A DNA stretch of 64,000 nucleotides from Anaerolineae bacterium (GTDB lineage: Bacteria; Chloroflexota; Anaerolineae; Aggregatilineales; UBA2796): NCBI GenBank assembly GCA_019637555.1, contig JAHBVK010000024.1:1-64000 (forward strand), read 5' to 3'. Numbering within the stretch: position 1 is the stretch's first letter; each line of letters starts with the position of its first letter. The notes beneath the pieces are model-generated. The model was not told the DNA's origin. It was given only the letters and a program-made list of their open reading frames with translations, and did not search any database. This document shows positions 17,742 to 27,120 of this stretch, in pieces. The position numbers were made by a program, and so were the translations under genes.

Positions 17742-19646
17742 ATGAATATCATGAGCACACCCGATCTTCTGAGCAACCCTAAGGGACAGTCTGTGGTGCT
17801 GGTCATCGAAGATGATACGGCTCTGCTCGAAGATATTGTCACACTGCTGGAGTTAAGCCGCTTCGAGGTGCTGGCAGCAAGTTCCGGTGCCGATGCGTTA
17901 CGCTACATCGCTGAACGCCATCCCGATGTAATCCTCTGCGATATTACGCTGCCTGACACTGACGGTTACACTATTCTCAAAACGCTGCGCGAAAACCCTG
18001 ATACGGCGGCACTGCCGTTCATCTTTCTAACTGGTCGTGCGGAGCGTCATGACGTGCGGACTGGTATGTCCCTCGGGGCAGATGATTACCTGACCAAGCC
18101 GTTTACCCGCGATGAACTTATTGCAGCCATCCAATCCCGTTTGCAGCAGCGCACCGTAGTACAAAAAGCCGAATCACGCCGTGCCGATGAAACGTGGGTA
18201 TCTGCCCGCGAAGATGAACGACTGCTCTACGCACATCTGTTAGAACGGCAGGTCGAGCGCACGCTGCAAAGCGCCAACATGATCCTCTCTACGGCTAAGT
18301 TTGCCGCCCAAACCTTCGACAAAACGCGCTTAGGTGAGATCGAAACACTGCTGGATCAGGCGATGCTCTACCTGCAAGAGATCACGATGGATATGGACGC
18401 GCGGTTGCTCGAACAACTTGGCTTGGTCTCTACCATCTACTGGTATCTCGAACGCTTCAATCGCCGTTATGCGACGCAAGTGTCCTTGGCATATGGCGAC
18501 ATCCGCGAAAAGAGTCTTCCTGAAGGCATTCGCAAGCAATGTTTCCGCCTAGTTCAGGAATTCTGCCTGCATCTCCTGACCGCGATCAGTACCGCCACAG
18601 TGACTATCCATCTGGAACAGGGGGATGGCAGTTTACTGCTGCACTTCAAGATCATACTGAACCCCGATCCCGATCAACTTGCAGGCAAGCCCAATCCCGA
18701 AGTTGTCGCCCGCTTGGCGGAGTTGGAACGCTTTGTGCAGGGCTATAAAGGCACATTGTCGATCAGCGAACAGGATAGCCAGATAAGCGTAGAAGTGCGC
18801 CTCGGCGCTGGCGGCGAACGCCCGATTCCACTTTTGTCACTCGCCACAACACCACCATCCAGCCAACCGTTGTCGCTGCTGCCCAAACTTAAGAAGGAAG
18901 GATCAACGCGATCCGTTGCTGCTAGCGGCAATCCGACGCTGGAATTGCCGACCAATCGCTTAACTGCCGCCGCTTCGACGCCGACCCGTGTCGCCCTTAT
19001 CGGTGATGATCAGGAGCTGCAAGCGGCGCTAACTACACGGCTGCGTCAATATCCAGATATCTCGGTCGTGCTCACGGGCGCGAATATCGAGGAAGCCATC
19101 AACGTCGGCATCAGCACTACCGTTGATGTACTGCTTACTGATCTGCTGGATACGGGGAAGGACGATGAAACAACCAGCATTGCTAAGATCATCGAAAACG
19201 CCAAAAGTCATTTCAATGGCGCACTGGTGATAGCGTTGATTTCGGGGTCGGCATTGGCGGCAGGCGTCGCGGCTATGAATGCCGGAGCCAGCGCTTTACT
19301 GGATCGCGCTGCTGACGCGGACGAGCTGATCGCCGCGCTGCGTCTGGTGCGCTCTGGGCATCGCTACCTCGGATCGCCTTATTTGGACGAAGCCATTGAA
19401 TATTTCGTGCAAACCCAGCAAGTGTTCAGCGGTATTAAAGGCTATGAATTACTGACTCGGCGTGAGCAGGAGTTGCTGTGGTGGATCGCTTCGGGTTACA
19501 CCAGCGTGGAAATTGCGCAGCAGTTTTCCCTCAGTCCACGTACGGTGGAAACACATCGCAATAACATCATGGCAAAGCTGAACTTACACAACCGCTCCGA
19601 ACTCACGCGGCTGTCACTGCAACTTCAGCGCCATATGTCAGGCTGA
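17742..19646 (+). CDS. Receiver - degenerate kinase core - receiver - LuxR HTH regulator
   Basis: 634 residues from the ATG at 17742 (a TTG at 17724 is also in frame; the RBS evidence is poor for all candidates). Residues 17-137 are a complete receiver: EDD, Asp67 (ILCDITLPD), Lys119 (DYLTKPF). Residues about 155-355 align with the HisKA_3-HATPase core of the kinase at 20329-25554, e.g. FRLVQEFCLHLL against YRILQEALTNVT, but the His-Asp of the H-box is replaced (HLLERQ region), the N-box Asn is His, and no glycine-rich ATP lid is seen. Residues about 413-535 are a second, NarL-like receiver with GDD, Asp467 and Arg522 in the Lys position. Residues 571-632 are a LuxR helix-turn-helix (LTRREQELLWWIASG ... 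SPRTVETHRNNIMAKL). It is probably a transcription factor gated by phosphorylation, with the dead kinase core perhaps acting as a dimerisation or partner-docking part. Confidence 0.85.
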   Translation: MNIMSTPDLLSNPKGQSVVLVIEDDTALLEDIVTLLELSRFEVLAASSGADALRYIAERHPDVILCDITLPDTDGYTILKTLRENPDTAALPFIFLTGRAERHDVRTGMSLGADDYLTKPFTRDELIAAIQSRLQQRTVVQKAESRRADETWVSAREDERLLYAHLLERQVERTLQSANMILSTAKFAAQTFDKTRLGEIETLLDQAMLYLQEITMDMDARLLEQLGLVSTIYWYLERFNRRYATQVSLAYGDIREKSLPEGIRKQCFRLVQEFCLHLLTAISTATVTIHLEQGDGSLLLHFKIILNPDPDQLAGKPNPEVVARLAELERFVQGYKGTLSISEQDSQISVEVRLGAGGERPIPLLSLATTPPSSQPLSLLPKLKKEGSTRSVAASGNPTLELPTNRLTAAASTPTRVALIGDDQELQAALTTRLRQYPDISVVLTGANIEEAINVGISTTVDVLLTDLLDTGKDDETTSIAKIIENAKSHFNGALVIALISGSALAAGVAAMNAGASALLDRAADADELIAALRLVRSGHRYLGSPYLDEAIEYFVQTQQVFSGIKGYELLTRREQELLWWIASGYTSVEIAQQFSLSPRTVETHRNNIMAKLNLHNRSELTRLSLQLQRHMSG

Positions 19647-19681
19647 ACCGCTTTGATGTGCTAAGAGCTTGCCCGTACGGG

Positions 19682-20332
19682 TCAGGCATCCAGACTTATC
19701 ACATGATGCTTGATGGCAAAGCGAATCAACGCGCTAAGGTCGTGCAAGTCTAATTTCTGCATCACATTGGCGCGGTGTTTTTCTACAGTCTTGGTCGTGA
19801 TGTTGATGATCTGAGCGATCTCGCGGTTGGTATGTCCTTCAGCGACCAATTTCAGAACTTCGATCTCGCGCGCCGTCAAGCGATCCATCGGATGATCGGT
19901 GCTGCTAATCGAATTCACCAGATTCGAGTCCATCAGCATTTTGGCGACTTCAGGATTGACATAAGTTTCGCCACGCACAGCAGCATGGACAGCTAGTAAC
20001 AGTTCTTCCGTCACCGAACGCTTCAAGAGGTACCCCGACGCCCCCTTTTGCAAGGCTTGACGTACCAGCATCTCATCAGAATACATGGACAAGATGATGA
20101 TCCGCGTGGAGAGATGTGCTTGCTTGATTGAATCAAGGGATTGGATTCCGTTCAGACGCGGCATTGCCACATCCGTAACCAGAATATCCGGCTGCAGCTC
20201 GGTCACTAGCTGTACTGCTTGCTGACCATCTTCTGCCTCGCCTACAATAGCGATATCCTCTGCTTTTTCCAGCAGCGCTTTGATCCCCTGACGCACCAAA
20301 TGGTGATCATCTGCGATTACAACACGGATCAT
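19682..20332 (-). CDS. NarL/FixJ-family response regulator
   Basis: 216 residues. Receiver 1-120 with acidic Asp8/Asp9, phospho-acceptor Asp54 (ILVTDVAMP) and Lys104 (GYLLKRS); LuxR-type HTH from about 148 (LTAREIEVLKLVAEGHTNREIAQ ... TTKTVEKHRANVMQKL). It should bind DNA when phosphorylated. Its ATG overlaps the TGA of the giant kinase gene as ATGA (20329-20332), so the two are translationally coupled and form a cognate HisKA_3 kinase/NarL regulator pair. The gene is convergent with the receiver-LuxR gene at 17742-19646, only 35 nt apart. Confidence 0.95.
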   Translation of the reverse strand: MIRVVIADDHHLVRQGIKALLEKAEDIAIVGEAEDGQQAVQLVTELQPDILVTDVAMPRLNGIQSLDSIKQAHLSTRIIILSMYSDEMLVRQALQKGASGYLLKRSVTEELLLAVHAAVRGETYVNPEVAKMLMDSNLVNSISSTDHPMDRLTAREIEVLKLVAEGHTNREIAQIINITTKTVEKHRANVMQKLDLHDLSALIRFAIKHHVISLDA

Positions 20333-23300
20333 GGTAGTTCTTCCAGAGGTAGAGTAACGACAACACTGACACCCTTACCGGGATTCGTATCGATAGTAAA
20401 CCTACCCCCCAATAGTTCCACGCGTTCGCGCATACCTAACAAGCCCACGCCGCGGGAACCGATTGGTTGGCTGTTGATCAACTGACTGTTGGATGCTGGC
20501 TTCGGGCGGCTAAAGCCATGACCATCATCACGGATGGCAAACTCGATAGTTTCGGCATCGGACTCTAGTTTGATCCAGACATTGCGGGCAGCCGCATGTT
20601 TGGTCACGTTTGTGAGTGCTTCTTGCAAGATGCGATAAAGCGCGATTTTAACCGCTTCGCTCGCGTCAGGCAATTCCACGCCACTGTAGGTTACGTTCAT
20701 TCCGGTGCGACGGGCGAATTCTTTGCAATAGCCTTCCAGCGCTTTTGATAGCGAAACAGTATCCAGTGTTGGTGGGCGCAGTTGATGCGACAGATCGCGA
20801 ATCTGCTCGGTTGTCTGATCGACCAGCGTCGCTACATCCGCAAGCTGTGCGCTCACTTTGGAATCGCGCTCTTCTAGGGTAGCGCGGATCAATTCCACTT
20901 GAATCTTCAACGCCGTCAGCGCTTGTCCGGCTTCGTCGTGTAATTCGCGGGAGAGTCTTCGGCGTTCTTCTTCCTGCGCCGCTAACACTTGATGACTCAG
21001 ACGCTTCATCTGCTCCTGATTGATCGACATGTCTTCATACAGTCGCGCATTTTTGAGTGCCATCGCCGCCTGATCGGCGAACAACTGCAGGACGTGTGCA
21101 TGTGTATAGTGATAGAAGTTCGTGGTCAGCGACCCCACATTGAGGAAGCCGATTACCCGATCATCTACGGTGATCGGTGCGAACATCACCGAGCGAACCC
21201 ACTCGAATTCCGGCGCGATCTGCCTGACCAAACGCCACGCGGGGTTGCGTTCGACATTCTCAACTACCAGAGTAGTCCGCCGCTGTGCCGCATCCTCTAG
21301 ACCGGGGAACCATTCCACTGCATAACGACGTCCCAACATCTCATTTGCCAGCTTGGTGTGAACAGTGGCGGCACTGCGCTCCACGATCAACTGCGAATCC
21401 CGCAGGATCAACAAACTGGCGACATCATTTCTGATCACGCGCCCGACATAAACGCATATAGCATTTAGCACTTCATTGGCATCCAGCGATCTGGCAACCA
21501 GCAGCGCCGTATCGCGCAGCGTTTCCGCTACCTCACGCTGCTCACGCAGCGCTGACTCCATTGCCTTGCGTGCTGTGATGTCTCTGACGATGGAAAACGA
21601 GAACAGTAGCTGTCCCTGTGCGTCGGTGACGCCAGAAGTGATCACCGCCACGGGGAAGCGCTCCCCGTTCTTGCGCTGAAAGACCAATTCATATTCGCCA
21701 TATTCACCGCGCATCAACGCCGCATGAGTGATCCCGATCTGCTCAAACTGATCATTGGGCCAGTAGGGGAATGGTGCTTTCAACCCGACGATCTCACTAC
21801 GCGAGTAGCCTGTCATCTTCTCCATCGCGGGGTTAATGTTAAGCCTTGTTCCATCAATCGAATTGATGGTCAAGCCATCAGTCATCGAGTCGAGGATGCT
21901 TTTGTTGAAAATCTCCGTTTCGCGCAGCGCTTCCTCCGTCCGTTTGATCCGCGTGATGTCGCGGTTCACCGCCACCATACCAATCGGCGCTCCACTTTCA
22001 TCGCGCAGCAGCGTAGCCGTATTCTGGATGTAAATTGGCGAGCCATTACGATGATGCTGGACAACTTCACCATCCCAATGACCTATTTGAGTGACGGCGG
22101 CAAGGGCGCGCAAATGCTCCTCGGCGGATACTTCGGTTTGCAGTAAGCTGAGCGATTGCCCCAATACTTCCGACTCCAGCCAGCCGTAAATCCGCTCTGC
22201 GCTGGCATTCCAGCTTTTGATGTTCATTTGCATATCGGTAGAAATAACAGCATCACTCACATTATCAAGTACGAAGGCTTGATAGCGCAGTTGTTCCTCG
22301 ACCTTCTTCAGTACTGTGACATCTTGCCCGATTCCGATATGCTGACCGCCGGAAAGGGTGACGTTCGCCCAGCGCGTATCCACGAATTGCCCATCTTTGG
22401 TGCGCGTCTTGAAGTCGTACCAGACCACTTCGCCCTTGTTGATGAAGTCCTCGGTAAAGCGTCGATCATGCTCATCGGGATACATCTCTGCCATCAGATT
22501 AGGATGGGCGATGGCTTCTTCCAGTGACCAACCCAGAACCTCCGCATAATGGTGGTTGATCAGTTGTAAGCGCATATCGCGGTCAAAAACAGAAATCATC
22601 ATCGGGATATTGTCGAAGATAGATTGCAGCAGTTCCGTCTTTTCGCGAAGCTCATCCTCCATGCGTTTGCGCTCGGAAATATCCTGCCCTAAACCTAAGC
22701 GCGATCCATCTGGCAGTTTGATCGTCGTCCACTGCATATCGCGGTAACTGCCGTCGCGCAATCGCGACTTGAAATCTTGCCATTCGCCTGTTGCTTCCTC
22801 AATGGCTCTAAGCACCCGCTCATAATCTTCTGGTTTTGGATAGAACTTCCGCATGTAATCGGGATCATTCTTGATCTCCCGCGCGGACCAGCCTGTTACC
22901 TGCTCGAAGAAGCGGTTGATCAAGCGCGAATTCCCCTCGGCATCTGTATAGGAGATCATCACAGGGGCATTATCTACGATGCTTTGCAGCAGCGCCGTCT
23001 GTGCACGCAGTTCTGACTCCATGCCTTTGCGTTCGGTGATGTCTTGCCCTAACCCGATGCGAGAACCATCTGCCAGTCGAATATCAACCCACTGCATTTC
23101 CCGCAATCGCCCATCACGCATTCGCGCGATGTATTCATGCCATTCACCGCGCGCATCCGTCATTGATTTTTGGGCGGCTTGCCACATTTCTTCTGTTGGA
23201 TAGAAATCGCGCAGATAGTTGGGGTCAGCAGCGATATCCTGTGCTGACCAACCCGTAACTTTTTCGAAGTGTTGGTTGATCAGGCGAGACTTTCCCGCTT

Positions 23301-25554
23301 CATCTACATAATTGATCAGTACGGGGATGTTATCCACGATAGTTTGCAGCAGCGTCTTCTGGGCGAGGAGTTCCGACTCCATCTGTTTGCGCTCGGAAAT
23401 ATCCTGCCCGATAGCGATGAACCGCCCGTCTGGCAGCACCTTATTCGCCCACGTTGTCTCAATCAATTGTCCGCTGCGCACACGGATTGTACTATCGCGC
23501 CAGCCGCGAGCGGTGGCTTTGATGCGGTTGATTACTTGGTCGCGTTCGGTGACATCGGGCAGCACTTCCGCCATAAAGTCCGGATGTGACTGTACCTCCT
23601 CAAGTGTCCATCCGTAGAGTTCTTCCCAATGACGATTGACCATCAAGTGCTGACCCTGCGGATCGTAGAGAGCGACCATTACCGGAATGTTGTCGAAAAT
23701 GGTTTGCAGCAGTTCTTTCTGCTCGCGCAGCTCTGCTTCTAAGTGTCTACGTTCACTGCTATCACGGATCGCGCTGGCGATGAGGATGCCCTCATCCGTC
23801 TTGATCGGACTCAGGCTTACCTCGACGAGGAACTGACTGCCGTCTTTTCGCAGCGCATATAAATCTCTGCCGACACCCATTTCACGCACGCGCAGATCGC
23901 GTTTGTATTTTTCTTGTTGCGCGGAATGCCGATCTTGGAATGGACTCGGGATCAGCATTTCGATAGGCTTGCCCAGCATTTCCTCACGGTAGTAGCCGAA
24001 TAAACGCTCGGACTGCGAATTTACCAGCTCTATCTCGCCCTGTTCGTTGACGATCACCATCGCATCGGGAGCAGATTCGAGGAGGGCGCGGAACTTAGCT
24101 TCTGCGCGCTTCAGTTCGGTGACATCTTGCCCGATGCCGATAGAAGTGCCGTCCGAGAGGTTAACATTCGCCCACAGCGTATCAAGTTTACGCCCATCCC
24201 GTGTCAGTGGATGAAACTCGTGCCACGCTTTGCTCTCTTCCCCAACGGTATCGATAACGCGCTGCCGTTCCTCCACATCGGGGTAAAAAACTTCCATTGG
24301 GTTAGCTAATGACTGCGCTTCTGCCTCGGTGTACCCGATGGTTCGCTCCCAATAGCGATTGACCCGACGAATACTGCCATCATTGTTGAGAAACGCCAGC
24401 ATAATCGGGCTGTCTTCGAATAATTTCTCAAAAACTTCGTATTGTCGGCGCAGTTCACGTTCGCTGCGGCGCTGTTCTGTAGTGTCGTGCAGCATAGCGA
24501 CGACCAGTGCTGAAGGCTCCCCGTATTGTCCCAGAACCGTTAGCGTCATCTGGATGATTCGCTCTTCACCGTTGATAATGTATGCGTCTTCACCCATCCA
24601 GTGACCACGTTTTGTCAGTTCAGCGGCAATGCTTGCCAGTTCATCCGGACTGAGATGCACTACCTCTTCGTAAAACTCCACGGCGTTACGCCCGACCACT
24701 CGTTGTCGGTCTACATCAATCAGGTTAAGCAGGGCGTTGTTGCAGTAGGTGATCGTATACGAAGCATCAATGATCAAGATTGCATCATGGATGTTATCCA
24801 TGACGTAAGCTTGCAAATGCAGTTGTGCCTCCGCCGCCACTTTCTCACTGACATCGGTATGTAAAGCGACGAAGTTGGTCAGCTTGCCGCTGCTATCCAC
24901 AATCGGGCTAATCACCGTCTCGTTCCAGAACGGGCTGCCGTCTTTGCGAAAGTTCAGCAAGCGCCCGCGATACGGCTGCTGTTTTTCCAACGCCTCACGT
25001 AAGCGCCTAGCCTCCTCCGCATCGGTACCCGCGCCCTGCAAAAAGCGGTAGTTACGTCCGATAAGCTCGGCGCTGCTATAGCCGGTCAAACTCTCAAACG
25101 CGGGATTGGCGTATATGATCGGATTATCAGGCTGAGTAGCATTCGTGATTACTACACCGCTGCTCATTCCGGTGTAGGCAGCGATTAATACTGAACTTTG
25201 TCCCTGTAAATCCTGCTGTGGTTGTTGCACACGGCGGTACTCGCTGATGTCTCGCAGTGATGCGGCAGTGGCAGATTCACCATTCCACGCAATCGCGGCG
25301 CTGTTCACTTCTATGTGCCGCATCGTGCCATCAGCTTGTACGACCTGAACTTCGGTTTTGTGGTCGGGGATCAGCGAACTGCCGAATAGCTGCCCGACCA
25401 GATCATCACGCTGTAGAAGCTGCCGCGCTGCCGGATTAGCAAACAGGATCGTACCAGTGGCATTAAGCACCATGATGCCATCCTTATTCGCATCGATCAG
25501 GGCGCTAAGTTGTCTTTCTGGTAAGTGCTCACTACCTTGAGTTTGGTCGGGCAT
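20329..25554 (-). CDS. Giant cytoplasmic sensor kinase, eleven PAS domains, GAF, HisKA_3, HATPase
   Basis: 1741 residues and no membrane segment. I count eleven PAS domains between residues 15 and 1320, then a GAF (about 1335-1500), HisKA_3 with His1539 in SRELHDEAGQ, and HATPase with Asn1649 in LQEALTNVTKHA, DDGHGF and GSRGVGLLGMRERVELLGG. This is the NarX/DegS/NreB class that phosphorylates NarL-type regulators; the partner follows directly with an ATGA overlap. The second PAS has the LOV-like motif GRNYRFLQG (166-174), in which the flavin-binding Cys is Tyr169. PAS 6-9 are near-identical in layout (DNIPVM..., W..(E/Q)(D/E), DGR..(E/D)(M/T)QW) and repeat exactly every 360 nt. Many PAS C-terminal caps read GIGQD(I/V)(S/T)ERK. 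RBS TAGGAG lies 9 nt before the ATG. Signals are unknown; redox or small-ligand sensing is an inference. Confidence 0.93.
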   Translation of the reverse strand: MPDQTQGSEHLPERQLSALIDANKDGIMVLNATGTILFANPAARQLLQRDDLVGQLFGSSLIPDHKTEVQVVQADGTMRHIEVNSAAIAWNGESATAASLRDISEYRRVQQPQQDLQGQSSVLIAAYTGMSSGVVITNATQPDNPIIYANPAFESLTGYSSAELIGRNYRFLQGAGTDAEEARRLREALEKQQPYRGRLLNFRKDGSPFWNETVISPIVDSSGKLTNFVALHTDVSEKVAAEAQLHLQAYVMDNIHDAILIIDASYTITYCNNALLNLIDVDRQRVVGRNAVEFYEEVVHLSPDELASIAAELTKRGHWMGEDAYIINGEERIIQMTLTVLGQYGEPSALVVAMLHDTTEQRRSERELRRQYEVFEKLFEDSPIMLAFLNNDGSIRRVNRYWERTIGYTEAEAQSLANPMEVFYPDVEERQRVIDTVGEESKAWHEFHPLTRDGRKLDTLWANVNLSDGTSIGIGQDVTELKRAEAKFRALLESAPDAMVIVNEQGEIELVNSQSERLFGYYREEMLGKPIEMLIPSPFQDRHSAQQEKYKRDLRVREMGVGRDLYALRKDGSQFLVEVSLSPIKTDEGILIASAIRDSSERRHLEAELREQKELLQTIFDNIPVMVALYDPQGQHLMVNRHWEELYGWTLEEVQSHPDFMAEVLPDVTERDQVINRIKATARGWRDSTIRVRSGQLIETTWANKVLPDGRFIAIGQDISERKQMESELLAQKTLLQTIVDNIPVLINYVDEAGKSRLINQHFEKVTGWSAQDIAADPNYLRDFYPTEEMWQAAQKSMTDARGEWHEYIARMRDGRLREMQWVDIRLADGSRIGLGQDITERKGMESELRAQTALLQSIVDNAPVMISYTDAEGNSRLINRFFEQVTGWSAREIKNDPDYMRKFYPKPEDYERVLRAIEEATGEWQDFKSRLRDGSYRDMQWTTIKLPDGSRLGLGQDISERKRMEDELREKTELLQSIFDNIPMMISVFDRDMRLQLINHHYAEVLGWSLEEAIAHPNLMAEMYPDEHDRRFTEDFINKGEVVWYDFKTRTKDGQFVDTRWANVTLSGGQHIGIGQDVTVLKKVEEQLRYQAFVLDNVSDAVISTDMQMNIKSWNASAERIYGWLESEVLGQSLSLLQTEVSAEEHLRALAAVTQIGHWDGEVVQHHRNGSPIYIQNTATLLRDESGAPIGMVAVNRDITRIKRTEEALRETEIFNKSILDSMTDGLTINSIDGTRLNINPAMEKMTGYSRSEIVGLKAPFPYWPNDQFEQIGITHAALMRGEYGEYELVFQRKNGERFPVAVITSGVTDAQGQLLFSFSIVRDITARKAMESALREQREVAETLRDTALLVARSLDANEVLNAICVYVGRVIRNDVASLLILRDSQLIVERSAATVHTKLANEMLGRRYAVEWFPGLEDAAQRRTTLVVENVERNPAWRLVRQIAPEFEWVRSVMFAPITVDDRVIGFLNVGSLTTNFYHYTHAHVLQLFADQAAMALKNARLYEDMSINQEQMKRLSHQVLAAQEEERRRLSRELHDEAGQALTALKIQVELIRATLEERDSKVSAQLADVATLVDQTTEQIRDLSHQLRPPTLDTVSLSKALEGYCKEFARRTGMNVTYSGVELPDASEAVKIALYRILQEALTNVTKHAAARNVWIKLESDAETIEFAIRDDGHGFSRPKPASNSQLINSQPIGSRGVGLLGMRERVELLGGRFTIDTNPGKGVSVVVTLPLEELP
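22321..23760 (-). repeat. Four tandem PAS units of exactly 360 nt
   Basis: A marker at the PAS cap/next-start junction, ATCYTGCCC on the plus strand, recurs at 22321, 22681, 23041 and 23401, i.e. exactly 360 nt (120 codons) apart. A further related copy at 24124 is offset by 3 nt after one unit of a different PAS type. The units differ in sequence, so this is diverged internal duplication. Confidence 0.85.
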
Positions 25555-25674
25555 GTTGAAATGCTCCTACGCGTATCGTTCATTGTTCAGTAACCGCATC
25601 GAATACTGGGACAATACCATTTGAGTCTTAGAATGTGCATTTCAAACCAATTCTAGCCGCGTCGAAGAATCGTC

Positions 25675-27120
25675 TCACTGCTTAGTTTTCAATGAACTCA
25701 GCAGATCCTCTGCTTCCACTAACATGGGGTGGCGAATCTTTAGTTTAGCCAGTCGGTTGCGCACCTTCGCCGCGCGTTCACGAGCGCTGCTGAGGTTGCC
25801 CTTCAACTTCTCTATCTGAGCCATATTCAGTTGCGCACGCACGCCATTGATGGTTAGACACTCTGCATCCAGCCGCAGAATATCGTTGAAGCGCGCCTCC
25901 GCCATTTCGATCTCGCCCGCTTGCCAGTACGCCATCCCTAATTTGTTGTTCAAGGGCAAGCTATCCGCTTCTAGATTCAAGCCGAAGTTCACGTCAAAGT
26001 AGCTCAAGCCTTCCTGATACAAACTGATCGCTGCCGCGATGCCCGAACGCGCATCATGAATAGCGATGTCGCCCGTCACCATCTTCACCCGATTCTGAAT
26101 CACTGGTCGGCACTGCGCTGAAGATGTCCGGATGCTCTCGATCTGGCGATACGCCGCTTCCAAGCCATCGGGTTCAAGGCGGCGCAGGTAGCGATACAAA
26201 TGCAGACGCGCCAACCATGTATTACCCAGCACGAACAGTTCGGTGGTATCGACCCCGCTGCTGGCATACGCTTCCGCGATCTGCAAACCCCGATTGATCT
26301 GCTCCTCCGCCTGCTTGAACTGATCCAGTTCCAGATACATCCAGCCTAATGCGTCGATGCGCAGAATGGCTTCTTCCCACTGCCGATTGCCTAGCTTGCT
26401 AGCGGCGTCGGCAGCCAGATGCGAATATTTGATCCGGTCACTGTAGAGCAGGCGTTCATCCATGTAATGCACTAGCAGCATCACCAGATCGACCAGCAGA
26501 TCGGGGTTTTCTTTCGCTACCCATGTCAAGACCTGTTTGATGGTGCGCCACTCCCTATCGATCAAAGCTATGGAACGCTGATCTCTGGTGTCGATGAAGG
26601 CTTCCCAGTAGCGATCCCGCAAGCGCCCATGCACCAACTGATCCATCAAGAAGCGCAGCACAAAATCGCCGTACTGCTGTCGCAGTTGGTTGACCATGCC
26701 GCGCATATCCTCGAACTGGTTGGCAAAGTTCAAGTAAATGTCGTAACGCAAACAAGCTCTGGAGAGTTCTTCTTTGGAGAAAAACGCCTCCAGTTTTTCC
26801 ACCAACGCTTTGAACTCGATCAGCGACATCGGCACCCGCACGATTAGGTCGATCACTTCATCGGCACTGCAGCGGCTGTCGATGGGCACATCAACGGAAA
26901 ACACCGTGATCAATGCTAGTAAGATGTCGCCATCAATGTTGGGCTTGCGTTCGGGGTGGTAAAGGAACAAATTACCGAAGTTGTCAGGCGTGATCGGGAT
27001 CGGGCAGTGGATTTGCAGCCGATTGGCGATATAGCTTGCCTTGAGCTTGGATTTATCCAACCAACCGTAAACGATCTTCTGAATTACTAGCTTATCAGGA
27101 TGGGCGGGAATCTTGGTCAT
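25675..27120 (-). CDS. TPR protein with N-terminal helical region, possibly effector-associated domain-like
   Basis: 481 residues, cytoplasmic, not recognised as a named family. Residues 1-100 include KLKASYIANRL and DGDILLALITVF, which could form a helix-turn-helix-like domain. Residues about 95-165 (KALVEKLEAFFSKEELSRA ... QLVHGRLRD) resemble, by pattern, the small helical effector-associated domains that recruit partners in bacterial conflict or signalling systems; this is a weak call. Residues about 210-450 carry tetratricopeptide-like helix pairs (LGWMYLELDQFKQAEEQINR, LGMAYWQAGEIEMAEARF, LNMAQIEKLKGNLSSAR). A perfect 18-bp palindrome is 18 nt upstream of the start. It lies 120 nt upstream of the giant kinase gene on the same strand and is divergent from the sugar importer operon, so it may regulate either. 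Confidence 0.7.
   Translation of the reverse strand: MTKIPAHPDKLVIQKIVYGWLDKSKLKASYIANRLQIHCPIPITPDNFGNLFLYHPERKPNIDGDILLALITVFSVDVPIDSRCSADEVIDLIVRVPMSLIEFKALVEKLEAFFSKEELSRACLRYDIYLNFANQFEDMRGMVNQLRQQYGDFVLRFLMDQLVHGRLRDRYWEAFIDTRDQRSIALIDREWRTIKQVLTWVAKENPDLLVDLVMLLVHYMDERLLYSDRIKYSHLAADAASKLGNRQWEEAILRIDALGWMYLELDQFKQAEEQINRGLQIAEAYASSGVDTTELFVLGNTWLARLHLYRYLRRLEPDGLEAAYRQIESIRTSSAQCRPVIQNRVKMVTGDIAIHDARSGIAAAISLYQEGLSYFDVNFGLNLEADSLPLNNKLGMAYWQAGEIEMAEARFNDILRLDAECLTINGVRAQLNMAQIEKLKGNLSSARERAAKVRNRLAKLKIRHPMLVEAEDLLSSLKTKQ

Noticed and set aside
19672..19681. CCCGTACGGG palindrome between two convergent genes
   Set aside because: It is too short to support as a terminator or operator and may occur by chance.
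22321..23760. Regular spacing that could be taken for a CRISPR or tandem satellite
   Set aside because: The repeats are 360 nt, diverged, and coding; they are PAS domains.
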